Assembly: GCA_959605945.1 (NCBI GenBank)
Contig: CAUHGY010000005.1
Coordinates: 1-51,381, forward strand
Reading direction: 5' to 3'
Source: an uncultured Clostridia bacterium
GTDB lineage: Bacteria; Bacillota; Clostridia; Christensenellales; Borkfalkiaceae
Length of the DNA stretch: 51,381 bases
Shown: positions 1 through 7,440 of the stretch, piece by piece
Layout of the letters: every line of letters starts with the position of its first letter
How positions within the stretch are numbered: the stretch's first letter is position 1
Position numbers and translations under genes: made by a program
Notes under the pieces: generated by a model
What the model was told of the DNA's origin: nothing
The model's input: the letters and a program-made list of their open reading frames with translations, nothing else
Databases searched by the model: none

Positions 1-330
1 CGTACGACACTGAGCCGTTTATTATTTTATATAACATATATCTCCGTTTATGTTGCCGAGCAAAAACTCCCGTCAGGCATTTATGCGCCGATAAACGCCG
101 GCTTTCCGACAGGCTGTATGCTGTTCATAAAAGCCGACTTAAAATTTAGAAAATTTTATCGTTAAAACGACATATGATGGTAGTGTGCGGGCTTTCTTCG
201 GGTCAGCAAAACTAATTCGGTTGCTTTTTTTGATATTTGCTGATAAAATATTATCATATAAATAAAAAAAAGTCAATGAAGCAAGCGCCGACGGTTGATG
301 GCAGCCGGCGGACATAATAAAGGTATGAAA
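1..330. other. Upstream region without a recognised gene
   Basis: I see no convincing coding sequence in this stretch. The AT-rich part just before the acyl-CoA synthetase contains a short inverted repeat, TGATAA-AATA-TTATCA at 241-256, which could be an operator or simply part of a promoter. The evidence is positional only. Confidence 0.4.
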
Positions 331-2001
331 ATGAAAAAACAAATATATAAAGAAAAAAGATTTTCGGATTTCCGCGAAATTATTGTAAACAGTGCGGATA
401 AATTCGGCAGACGCGCGGCATTTATAGTCAAAGATAAGTACGGCGAAAACCGTAAAATAACTTACGGACAGCTGTATCGTGCGTATTATGCGCTGTGTGC
501 GGAGTTCGTTCACCGCGGTTACCGCGGCAAGAGAATAGCTGTGTGCGGCAAAAACAGTTTTGAATGGACGGTTTCGTATCTCGCCGCGTCGACTGTGGGA
601 GTTGCGGTTCCTCTCGATAAAGAGCTGCATCCGCAGGATATATCGGATTTTATTCAGGCGGGTGAGTGCATAGCGCTCTGTATAGACGACGCGGCAATAA
701 CTTCCGTCGTTCCGTATATTGACGGAAAAGCAGAGATTATCGGTTTTTCCGAAGTGGCGGCACTTGCCGAAAAAAGTTTTGACAGGCGTTATTATATCGA
801 CTATGCGGCGGTCGACGCCATTGAGATCAGGAAAGACGAAATGCGCGCGCTGATATTTACTTCGGGCACGACCGGCAACGCGAAAGGCGTTTGTTTATCG
901 CAGTACAATATATGTTCAAACATTCACTCAACGGTCAGCATGGTGAAGATCAGGAAAAGCGACAGAACGCTTTCGGTTTTGCCGCTGCATCACACTTACG
1001 AGTGTACGCTCAATTGCCTTTTGGTTCTCTCGCGCGGGGGATGCATAACTTATTCTTCGGGGGTGATGAACGTATCGAAAAATCTTGCCGAGTACAGTCC
1101 CACGGTGCTGGTGGTCGTTCCGGCTCTTCTCGATATGATGGCCAAACGCATAAGAAAAACTGTGGCAAGCGGCTGTCCCGCGGCATACCGTGAGAATTTT
1201 GAAAAACTTCCGCTGTCTTCGGCAATGAAAAAAACGCCGTTTTTGGTAAGAAGTATAATCCGCAAAAAAGTGCGGAAATCTTTGGGCGGTAAAATGCGGC
1301 TGTTTATAGTCGGTGCGGCGGAACTCGATACCGTACGCGTATCTGACTTTGCGGCACTTGGCATACGCACGTTGCAGGGTTACGGGCTGACCGAATGTTC
1401 GCCACTTCTTGCGGGTAACGGTGATTTCTATTTTAATCCCGAATCTACGGGAAGGGCGATTCCGGGAGTGTCGCTTAAAATAGATAACCCCGATAAAGAA
1501 GGGGTCGGCGAAATTCTTGCCAAAGGCGATAACGTGATGCTGGGATATTATAATGACGAAAAGGCTACCGAAAAGGTTTTTAAGGACGGATGGTTCTGTA
1601 CCGGCGATCTCGGATATATGGACGGCGACGGCGGTCTGTTTATTAAAGGCCGCAGAAAAAACGTCATAGTAACTGCGAACGGCAAAAATATATATCCCGA
1701 AGAGCTGGAAAACAGGCTTTCCAAATATCCCGAAATAAGCGAAGTGCTTGTAGTTGCCTCCAGAGAGAACGGCGAGTTGTGCGTCAAAGCCAAAATATTC
1801 CCTAACTGGGATTTCATAAAAGAAAAATTCGGGTTCAAACCTTCCGCAAAAGAAGTGTTCGCAAGCGTCGAACATGCCGTTAACGAAGTAAACGGCAAAA
1901 TTCCCGGCTATAAGCGCATAAAAGTGGTCGAAGTGCTTAAGAAAGCGCTGGAAAAGACTACCACTCAGAAAATCAAGCGTTTCGGCTCCAATATGACATG
2001 A
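331..2001 (+). CDS. Long-chain acyl-CoA synthetase-like AMP-forming ligase
   Basis: This is an adenylate-forming enzyme of the ANL superfamily, about 556 aa, expected to activate a carboxylic acid (probably a fatty acid) with ATP and load it onto CoA. The phosphate-binding signature FTSGTTGNAKGV lies near residue 180 and GYGLTECSP near 350. The hinge and C-terminal domain motifs GWFCTGDLGYMDGDGG and KGRRKNVIVTANGKNIYPEELE-type residues follow near 430-460. The length is normal for FadD15-like synthetases. I chose ATG 331 because AAAGG at 319-323 is 7 bases upstream; ATG 325 would be only 1 base from it, and upstream TTG/ATG codons have no ribosome binding site. A partner acyl carrier protein or O-acyltransferase is not adjacent, so the substrate is unknown. 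An aryl- or acyl-ACP ligase role cannot be excluded. Confidence 0.85.
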   Translation: MKKQIYKEKRFSDFREIIVNSADKFGRRAAFIVKDKYGENRKITYGQLYRAYYALCAEFVHRGYRGKRIAVCGKNSFEWTVSYLAASTVGVAVPLDKELHPQDISDFIQAGECIALCIDDAAITSVVPYIDGKAEIIGFSEVAALAEKSFDRRYYIDYAAVDAIEIRKDEMRALIFTSGTTGNAKGVCLSQYNICSNIHSTVSMVKIRKSDRTLSVLPLHHTYECTLNCLLVLSRGGCITYSSGVMNVSKNLAEYSPTVLVVVPALLDMMAKRIRKTVASGCPAAYRENFEKLPLSSAMKKTPFLVRSIIRKKVRKSLGGKMRLFIVGAAELDTVRVSDFAALGIRTLQGYGLTECSPLLAGNGDFYFNPESTGRAIPGVSLKIDNPDKEGVGEILAKGDNVMLGYYNDEKATEKVFKDGWFCTGDLGYMDGDGGLFIKGRRKNVIVTANGKNIYPEELENRLSKYPEISEVLVVASRENGELCVKAKIFPNWDFIKEKFGFKPSAKEVFASVEHAVNEVNGKIPGYKRIKVVEVLKKALEKTTTQKIKRFGSNMT

Positions 2002-2041
2002 TTGCGCTTTTTTGCGTTGTTTTAAAAAGATTTTCACTCAT

Positions 2042-2070
2042 CTAAGCCGTGCGGCAGCCGCACGGCTTAG
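2042..2070 (+). terminator. Perfect 13-bp hairpin after the acyl-CoA synthetase
   Basis: CTAAGCCGTGCGG at 2042-2054 is exactly complementary to CCGCACGGCTTAG at 2058-2070, with a 3-base loop. It lies 40 bases after the stop codon and is likely a transcription terminator, but no clear U-tract follows (ACAGATAATTTTAAT). Confidence 0.6.
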
Positions 2071-2147
2071 ACAGATAATTTTAATATTAAATACGGCGTC
2101 CGGATGACGGCGCGGATTTTTACATTTTGATTAAATGAGAAGTATTT

Positions 2148-2546
2148 ATGGAAATTGTATTGCAAATTATTTCAGAGCCGCTTTTTTTCGCCTATTATGA
2201 TTTATTTGAAAGTTTATTTGAAGATAAACAGTTGAAAAAGCGGCAGGAATATTTATTGAAAATTTCCTGTCTTATTGTTTCGTTGATTTCCGTCTTTCTT
2301 GTTCTGATTGGTGCTTTTTGGGTTTCTGATATTGAACCGTTCAGAACTTGCGGCGTAATATTTCTTATTATAGGAGGCGTTTTTTTATCTGCTCATATAT
2401 TAATAGGCTTGTTTGCGGGGACGAATCACTTTGTGAAAGAAAAAAGAGAGGAAGAAACTTCATTGTATAATGATGAATCGGAAGAAAAAATAACGCCGCA
2501 AATATATTATATTGATGCAAATAACGGTGACGACGATAAATTATAA
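2148..2546 (+). CDS. Small membrane protein of unknown function
   Basis: I do not recognise this 132-aa protein. It has two predicted membrane segments, roughly residues 41-63 (hydrophobic run from LLKISCLIVSLISVFLVLIG) and 70-90 (CGVIFLIIGGVFLSAHILIG), followed by a charged, Glu/Asp-rich cytosolic tail of about 40 residues. The first 35 residues are amphipathic. The ribosome binding site is weak (GAGAAG, 6 bases before ATG). It stands alone between two hairpins. It could be a monocistronic stress or accessory gene; there is no sequence basis for a function. Confidence 0.5.
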   Translation: MEIVLQIISEPLFFAYYDLFESLFEDKQLKKRQEYLLKISCLIVSLISVFLVLIGAFWVSDIEPFRTCGVIFLIIGGVFLSAHILIGLFAGTNHFVKEKREEETSLYNDESEEKITPQIYYIDANNGDDDKL

Positions 2547-3132
2547 TTGCTATTTATTAAAAATGCAGCGCACTTTCACATCAAATGAATAATAAGATAA
2601 ACCGTTATTGTCCGCACTGCCGTATAGCAGTTGCGGTATAGCGGCGGCAATAGGACCGCGATTGTCGTTGAGTTCCGTTTCGGGCGGAAAGCGGCGTTCC
2701 CGGATTAGAAAGTATCCGTAATTGTCTGAAAATCTCTGTGAAAGATAGTTTTCTCTTTTTGCTTATACCGCCCGCGGCTTGCCGCGGGCGGTATAAGGGT
2801 TATTATATTCAAACCGTTTACTGTATTAAAAGCCGTTTTTCACGTCGCCTGATCGGCTATTATAAAACGGACTTTTAACTAACTGTTTTGCGCAAGGGAA
2901 AATACGCAACCGAACCGCGCAAAAGTTTTTATAGCAGGTATTTATTATCCGCTGCGGCGGCAGGGGCGTAACGATAAAACTTACTTTTATATGCAATTTT
3001 TAAAGTTGTTTCATTTATTATATCCGCGGTTTTCGGCGAACGGATAAAATTGTTGATGGTATTGAATCGGTTTTTATTTTTCGGAATGCAGGCACCCGTG
3101 AAGCGGCCGGCTGTTTCTGTTGCGGAAAGAGC
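2547..3132. other. Gene-poor stretch with a strong hairpin
   Basis: No reading frame here has both a plausible ribosome binding site and protein-like composition. The one notable structure is the 17-bp perfect hairpin at 2762-2797, listed separately. The region could hold a small RNA or decayed DNA, but nothing identifies either. Confidence 0.45.
2762..2797. repeat. Perfect 17-bp GC-rich inverted repeat
   Basis: CTTATACCGCCCGCGGC at 2762-2778 is exactly complementary to GCCGCGGGCGGTATAAG at 2781-2797, leaving only a 2-base loop. No gene ends within 200 bases upstream on the plus strand, and the nearest minus-strand gene (XRE) ends 335 bases to the right, so its role as a terminator is uncertain. 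Confidence 0.6.
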
Positions 3133-3342
3133 TTACCGTTCTATGCCGAACAGTTCGTTAGGCTCGATTCCGAACTTTTCGTACAAAAGCAAAATACTGT
3201 CATATCCGGGCTTTTTACGGCCCAGCAGCCATTGACTGACAGTGGTCTGATTTACGCCTATAATGTCGGCAAACTGCTGTTGGCTCAGATGATTTTCGAT
3301 TAAAACCTGCCTTATTGTATCAATATAACTCATAATGAACAT
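3133..3342 (-). CDS. Small XRE-family HTH regulator, likely repressor of the RiPP operon
   Basis: This 69-aa protein is almost entirely one Cro/C1-type helix-turn-helix domain. The recognisable core is LSQQQFADIIGVNQTTVSQWLLGRKKP, residues 19-45, where the turn and recognition helix are visible; it should bind DNA as a dimer. There is no sensor domain. Translation could start at the first ATG or at the one three codons later. It is transcribed divergently from the precursor/SelO-like/radical SAM operon, with a perfect palindrome between the two genes (3381-3394). That arrangement points to local control of the operon and possibly autoregulation. The DNA-binding call is firm; the target is inferred. 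Confidence 0.8.
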   Translation of the reverse strand: MFIMSYIDTIRQVLIENHLSQQQFADIIGVNQTTVSQWLLGRKKPGYDSILLLYEKFGIEPNELFGIER

Positions 3343-3373
3343 TTAAATTATACATTTATTCAGGTCAAAAGAC

Positions 3374-3402
3374 TTGACTTAGGTCAATTGACCTTATATA
3401 AT
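3374..3402 (+). promoter_or_regulatory. Sigma-A promoter of the RiPP operon with palindromic operator in the spacer
   Basis: TTGACT (3374-3379) and TATAAT (3397-3402) are separated by 17 bases. The spacer contains the perfect 14-base palindrome AGGTCAATTGACCT at 3381-3394. A degenerate copy, AGGTCAAAAGACTT, lies at 3362-3375 and overlaps the -35. A dimeric repressor on the central site would block RNA polymerase directly; the adjacent XRE protein is the obvious candidate. Confidence 0.75.
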
Positions 3403-3451
3403 TATGGACATAAGCGTAAAAACTTATTATTACGGAAAGGAGGGGTGAAGC

Positions 3452-3553
3452 ATGCTGAAGATTACAAAAGTTGTCGGCCAGTCGATCGCCAACATGTCGG
3501 GTTGCGGTAAATTGTCAGACCATTCATGCGGTATCAGGGCAAAGATGGGCTGA
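3452..3553 (+). CDS. Candidate RiPP precursor peptide (33 aa)
   Basis: The peptide begins MLKITKVVGQ and ends with a glycine-rich, two-cysteine core, SGCGKLSDHSCG (residues 16-27, Cys18 and Cys26), followed by six residues ending in Gly. It has an excellent ribosome binding site (AAAGGAGG at 3436-3443, 8 bases from ATG). It is the first gene after a strong regulated promoter and ends one base before the next start codon. Those features, plus the radical SAM-SPASM enzyme two genes on, make it the likely substrate of the operon, with Cys residues as thioether-crosslink candidates. There is no obvious double-glycine leader cleavage site and no transporter or protease nearby, so export and maturation steps are unknown. 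I cannot place it in a named precursor family. Confidence 0.7.
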   Translation: MLKITKVVGQSIANMSGCGKLSDHSCGIRAKMG

Positions 3554-3554
3554 T

Positions 3555-4451
3555 ATGGAAAATTTTAAAGTTTTTGGCGATGAAACCGTCGGGCGTATTT
3601 TTATGCCTGACGGCTTCTCTTATAAAGACACAAAGGCGGTGCATATTTCGCCGTTGCACGGCAGAGCCGTCGCGCTGAAAAAATCCGATTATAACTGGAT
3701 TTCCGTTAAAGGCGGCGGATGGAATTACGGAGGACCGCAGGTTTATTTATCGAAAAAGGACGAAGAACTGATATTCGGTCTGTATCCTGCCGCATCGGCA
3801 AGGAGAGAGATTGCAGTAAGCCGCGAGATAGAAAAAATATCCGACGAATTCCCGAAAGTTTTGTATTATAAAAAATTATCGGATTATCCGCTTCCCGAAA
3901 AATACGCTTTTCTTGCGTCTGTCAAATTCAGGAACGGAGAAACCGTAGAACCGTGCCTGCTGTATACGCGGGTAAAGTGCCCCGTCCGCGTAGCGGATCT
4001 GATGTATTTTTCGGAAGCGGAGAAAACGATCGCCGTCGGAAGTTGTTGTGCTTTCTGGGGAATATCTGCGGCAGAATATTGCGATAGATTTTCCGAAATA
4101 CTTGCCGGGCATGTTGCCGTTTTGCACAAAAAAGGATTTATTAACGATACGCTCGATTATGCCAACGTAACTTTGCTGGCCGAAACAGTGGATTACGAAT
4201 GGGTGACAGCGCCCGGCGTGATGCTTTTAGACGGATCAGACGGCAGGATATTGGATAAAGAGAGAAAAGAAAAAGAGCTGCTTTACGGTGCGGAAATATG
4301 CCTGCAACTGAGAGCGTTGCTGCATCAGCCGTATAACTTGTTCGATATTTATGAAAAATTTATCGCTTCTTATGAAAAAATCAATCCGCAGTTTGTGAAA
4401 AGTTCCGTCGCCGTTCAAAGAATGCTTAACAGAGAGAAGTTTATTTTATGA
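3555..4451 (+). CDS. Divergent SelO (YdiU)-like pseudokinase-fold protein in RiPP operon
   Basis: This 298-aa protein has no obvious standard annotation but aligns by eye with the core of SelO, the pseudokinase-fold protein AMPylase (about 480 aa). GRAVAL...W-x-x-VKGGG (residues 36-55) matches SelO GRG-x-LL...W-x-LKGAG, which supplies the ATP-binding lysine (here Lys52). RREIAVS (83-89) matches the SelO IRE-x-L-x-S helix. LLYTRVKCPVR (135-145) matches its MLMRVAPSHLR. GFINDTLDYANVTLLAETVDY (194-214) matches SelO GF-x(9)-N-x-x-LL-x-x-T-x-DY without gaps. Asn204 and Asp213 would be the metal ligands, but the SelO Asp immediately before that Asn is Ala203 here. It starts one base after the precursor stop with no own ribosome binding site, and its stop overlaps the next start by 4 bases (ATGA), so it is translationally coupled. 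A role in adenylylating, phosphorylating or binding the precursor is inference. Confidence 0.6.
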   Translation: MENFKVFGDETVGRIFMPDGFSYKDTKAVHISPLHGRAVALKKSDYNWISVKGGGWNYGGPQVYLSKKDEELIFGLYPAASARREIAVSREIEKISDEFPKVLYYKKLSDYPLPEKYAFLASVKFRNGETVEPCLLYTRVKCPVRVADLMYFSEAEKTIAVGSCCAFWGISAAEYCDRFSEILAGHVAVLHKKGFINDTLDYANVTLLAETVDYEWVTAPGVMLLDGSDGRILDKERKEKELLYGAEICLQLRALLHQPYNLFDIYEKFIASYEKINPQFVKSSVAVQRMLNREKFIL

Positions 4452-5869
4452 ATTACAACCAGATAAGATTTAAGATACCCGCCTGGATATCTTTCCGTAC
4501 ATATCTGTTCGGACAGGAAGAAAGCCGCACATATATTTCAAACGAAATAAAACACGAGTATATTTTGCTGGAAGGCCCGGCAAGCGACATGTGGAAATTG
4601 TTGTGCGACGGCGTTTCGGAAGATTGTATTGAAAGTTGGGCGCAACAGCGCGGCGTGACCGGTCAGGTCGCCGGTTTTCTGAATGAACTTGCAGAGCAGG
4701 GGCTTATAATATTTATCGATGAAAGCACCGGGCGAGAACGGGCGGAGAACTTATATATGCCGTATGAGCCGTTCGGAGACGGTGCGGATACAGACGGGGA
4801 AGTGAAATTTATCGAAGAGATGCAGACATGGCTTTTTGAAAAAAATTTCATGTATTCGCTGTTTGTTGAACTGACGTATCGCTGTAATCTGAAGTGCGTG
4901 CATTGCTATAATCCCAAAAACATGCCTTCCGTTGAACTCGATTTTGAAAAATGCATAAAAGCGATAGACGACGCATATGAACTCGGGTGTTTCCGCATAA
5001 CTTTTTCCGGCGGCGAAGCGACGCTGCACAGCCGTTTTATCGACCTTGTGCGTTATGCAAGAAGCAAGCACATTTCAGTAGAGATATTTACCAACGGCCA
5101 GACCTTGGGAAAAAACGACCTGTTTTACAGCGAACTTCTGTCGCTTTATCCATATCGTATCTGCGTCAGTCTTTACGGCATGAACAGAGAAACGCACGAA
5201 AGCGTGACGTTGACGGAAGGCTCGTTTGATATAACGTATTCATTGATATGCCGATTGAGAAATGATAACGTGAATGTCCAGATAAAAAATTTTCTTTTGA
5301 ATCTGAACTGTAACGACTGTATAAAAATCAAAAAAGCGGCGGCCAAAATCGGGGCGACTTCGGTTGCCGACATTTCGTTGATACCGACTATTGAAGGGGA
5401 CAAGAAAACATTCAGGTACATGCTCGGCGAAGAAGAACTGTTTCGTTTATATACCGACCCCGAATCTCCGCTTTATGTAGGCGCTGATTTTAAACCGCTC
5501 GATTACGGAAAATACAAAAACGACCCGCCGTGTTCGGGCGGGGTCAGCGGGTTATGCATAAATCCGAAAGGGGAAGTCGTGATATGCGTTTCCATGCCGC
5601 TGCAAGTCGGAAATCTGCAAGATACGTCTCTTAAAGAGATATGGCAGTCCGCTGCGGAGAAAAATCCGCAAAGCAAATTATATCGATGGCGGAAAATCCG
5701 CAATTCCGATTACAGCGAATGTCACAGGGAGGAATATTGCGCATATTGCAGTTTCTGTCCGGGTATGGGATACCTTGAAAACGGATTTATGAAAAAATCG
5801 GATGTTCTGTGCATGCAGGCGAAAACAAAAATGAAGGCCTGCCGTTATCTGAAAGAAAAACAAAATTAA
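4448..5869 (+). CDS. Radical SAM-SPASM peptide maturase with PqqD-like N-terminus
   Basis: This 473-aa enzyme should use a [4Fe-4S] cluster and S-adenosylmethionine to modify a peptide by radical chemistry. Residues 1-95 have the strand/helix pattern of a PqqD-like RiPP recognition domain. TYRCNLKCVHCYNP, about residues 143-156, carries the CxxxCxxC cluster motif, and SGGE about 35 residues later is the SAM-binding loop. The C-terminal 120 residues contain the SPASM auxiliary-cluster cysteines: CSGG...LCINPKGEVVIC, then CHREEYCAYCSFCPG and a final Cys near LCMQAK. Length and order match sactipeptide/ranthipeptide-type maturases. The gene overlaps the SelO-like gene by 4 bases and is the last in the operon; a weak GC stem with a T-run (GGCAGGTTTTTTT) follows the stop. 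The substrate is inferred to be the 33-aa peptide at 3452. Confidence 0.88.
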   Translation: MNYNQIRFKIPAWISFRTYLFGQEESRTYISNEIKHEYILLEGPASDMWKLLCDGVSEDCIESWAQQRGVTGQVAGFLNELAEQGLIIFIDESTGRERAENLYMPYEPFGDGADTDGEVKFIEEMQTWLFEKNFMYSLFVELTYRCNLKCVHCYNPKNMPSVELDFEKCIKAIDDAYELGCFRITFSGGEATLHSRFIDLVRYARSKHISVEIFTNGQTLGKNDLFYSELLSLYPYRICVSLYGMNRETHESVTLTEGSFDITYSLICRLRNDNVNVQIKNFLLNLNCNDCIKIKKAAAKIGATSVADISLIPTIEGDKKTFRYMLGEEELFRLYTDPESPLYVGADFKPLDYGKYKNDPPCSGGVSGLCINPKGEVVICVSMPLQVGNLQDTSLKEIWQSAAEKNPQSKLYRWRKIRNSDYSECHREEYCAYCSFCPGMGYLENGFMKKSDVLCMQAKTKMKACRYLKEKQN

Positions 5870-6046
5870 ACGAGGCAGGTTTTTTTAAGTTGTTTGAATG
5901 TGTTTTCGGGCAGACGCAAAAAAACAGAAAGGTTAAAATAAAGAATGTGCGCCGTTACGCTGAAGTTATAAAATAAAAACAGTCATCGCGCGGAATTGCG
6001 GGAGACAATGCGGTGCGAAAAAAATTTAATCAGCATTGATTAAATG

Positions 6047-6074
6047 TCTGCGCCGCGTATATACGCGGCGCAGA
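6047..6074 (-). terminator. Perfect 28-base palindrome at the end of the DJ-1 gene
   Basis: TCTGCGCCGCGTAT at 6047-6060 is followed directly by its exact reverse complement at 6061-6074. It lies 5 bases beyond the stop codon of the minus-strand DJ-1/PfpI gene and probably terminates it; no strong U-tract follows on either strand. Confidence 0.6.
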
Positions 6075-6078
6075 GAGC

Positions 6079-6603
6079 TCAGAACCGAGGGGTTAATTTC
6101 AGTTTTTTACATATTTCAAGAGAAAACTCCATTGCCGCTTTAGGACCGTTTGCGGTTATCAGGTTACCGTCGCATTCCACAGCTGCGGCAGTGTATGTTG
6201 AATTTTTCAAAAGTTTTATAAATCCTTCAGCGGGGTAACATGTAGCTCTTTTTCCGTCAGCGATGCCGTTTGCGGCGAGAACAACGGCAGGGGAAGCGCA
6301 TATCGCGGCTATGATTTTACCGCCCGCGTATGCAGCTTTGATGCATTTTACCGCATGCGCGTCGGAGGCTATGTTGTTTGCTCCCGGCATGCCGCCGGGA
6401 ATTATTATGGCGTCGTAACAATCAGAATCGAGTTGATCGATAAGTTTATCGGCTTTGACGGTTATTCCGTGCGCGCCGCGGGGAAATTCTCCGCTTACCG
6501 ACACTATATCGCAGACCGCCCCTGCGCGCCGCAGTATGTCTGCGGGGGTGATCGCTTCTATTTCTTCGGTTCCGTCTGCAAAAAGCAGCGCTGTTTTGAT
6601 CAT
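6079..6603 (-). CDS. DJ-1/PfpI family protein
   Basis: This 174-aa protein has the flavodoxin-like fold of the DJ-1/PfpI superfamily. DGTEEIE near residue 10-16 supplies the conserved acidic residue, and the nucleophile elbow AAICASPAVVL near residue 98-108 carries the reactive Cys. IIIPGGMPGA near 66-75 is also typical. Members closest to DJ-1/YajL are linked to oxidative stress and protein or metabolite deglycation; the exact activity is debated in the field. The length is normal. The ribosome binding site AAGGAG precedes ATG. It lies downstream of kdpE on the same strand, separated by about 140 bases, so it may be an independent unit. Confidence 0.88.
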   Translation of the reverse strand: MIKTALLFADGTEEIEAITPADILRRAGAVCDIVSVSGEFPRGAHGITVKADKLIDQLDSDCYDAIIIPGGMPGANNIASDAHAVKCIKAAYAGGKIIAAICASPAVVLAANGIADGKRATCYPAEGFIKLLKNSTYTAAAVECDGNLITANGPKAAMEFSLEICKKLKLTPRF

Positions 6604-6744
6604 TGTGTTCTCCTTATATTTTTATTGACGGTCGTTCCGCCGTTTTTTAATTGTTTTACAAATTGTTCAAGTGCTTTAAAATGCAAAGAACCTTCGAGCA
6701 ATGTTCGCGGCTGTTTTTGCCGCGCCGCGGTCGGCGCCGTTGCG

Positions 6745-7440
6745 TCAGACTTTCAGCATTCTGTATCCGACGCCTATATGAGTCTGTATATATTGCGGCG
6801 ATTGCGGCGCGCATTCGAGTTTTTTTCGCAGCGTTGCCATGAAAACTCTCAGTGTGGCAACGTTGTTTTCCCATGCCGCTCCCCATATTTTCTGTGTTAT
6901 GAAAGTATGCGTCAGCACTTTGCCGATATTTTGCGAAAGCAGGCACAGCAATTTGAATTCGATAGGGGTAAGGTGAAGTTCTTTATCGTCCATGTACGCA
7001 CATCCGGCGGCGTAATCGATTTTCAGTTTGCCGTTTATGAAAACAGAGCTTGCTTTTTCTGCGCCGCGGATGGCCGAAAGTCTTCTTGCGGTAACACGGA
7101 GACGGGCTATAAGCTCTTCGACCGAAAAGGGCTTTGTAAGATAGTCGTCTGCACCAGCATCCAGTGCGTCGATTTTATCTTTGTCCTCGCTTCTTGCGCT
7201 GATTACTATTATCGGCATATCCGACCAGGAACGCACTTTTTTTATTATTTCCATTCCGTCAGTGTCGGGCAGACCGAGGTCAAGAAACATTATATCCGGA
7301 TTGTATGTAGATGCTTGCATTATCGCAGTTTCGCCGTCTGCGGCGATCAGATATTTATATCCGTGCGCTTTCAGCGTCGTCGAAATCAGATTGCGTATGG
7401 GAGAGTCGTCTTCCACTACGAGTACGGTAATATTATTCAT
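6745..7440 (-). CDS. kdpE: KdpE-like response regulator
   Basis: This is a 231-aa OmpR/PhoB-type response regulator. The receiver domain (1-115) has the acidic pair in VVEDDSP, the phospho-acceptor Asp in MFLDLGLPD near residue 52, and the switch lysine in LTKPF near 103. The C-terminal winged-helix domain includes LTPIEFKLLCLLSQNIGKVLTH and ends RTHIGVGYRM-like. It overlaps the upstream sensor kinase gene by 8 bases, so the two are made together. KdpE proteins normally activate the kdpFABC K+-ATPase; no kdpFABC is in the window, and the neighbouring K+ system is TrkH/TrkA. The assignment to the KdpE branch rests on overall wording and on the paired kinase. Confidence 0.85.
   Translation of the reverse strand: MNNITVLVVEDDSPIRNLISTTLKAHGYKYLIAADGETAIMQASTYNPDIMFLDLGLPDTDGMEIIKKVRSWSDMPIIVISARSEDKDKIDALDAGADDYLTKPFSVEELIARLRVTARRLSAIRGAEKASSVFINGKLKIDYAAGCAYMDDKELHLTPIEFKLLCLLSQNIGKVLTHTFITQKIWGAAWENNVATLRVFMATLRKKLECAPQSPQYIQTHIGVGYRMLKV

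Noticed and set aside
139..630. Long minus-strand frame opposite the acyl-CoA synthetase start
   Set aside because: Its sequence is low in protein-like patterns and antiparallel to a clear gene; it is a shadow frame.
928..2037. 369-aa minus-strand frame within the acyl-CoA synthetase
   Set aside because: The translation is rich in Phe, His and Arg with no domain pattern, as expected for an antisense shadow.
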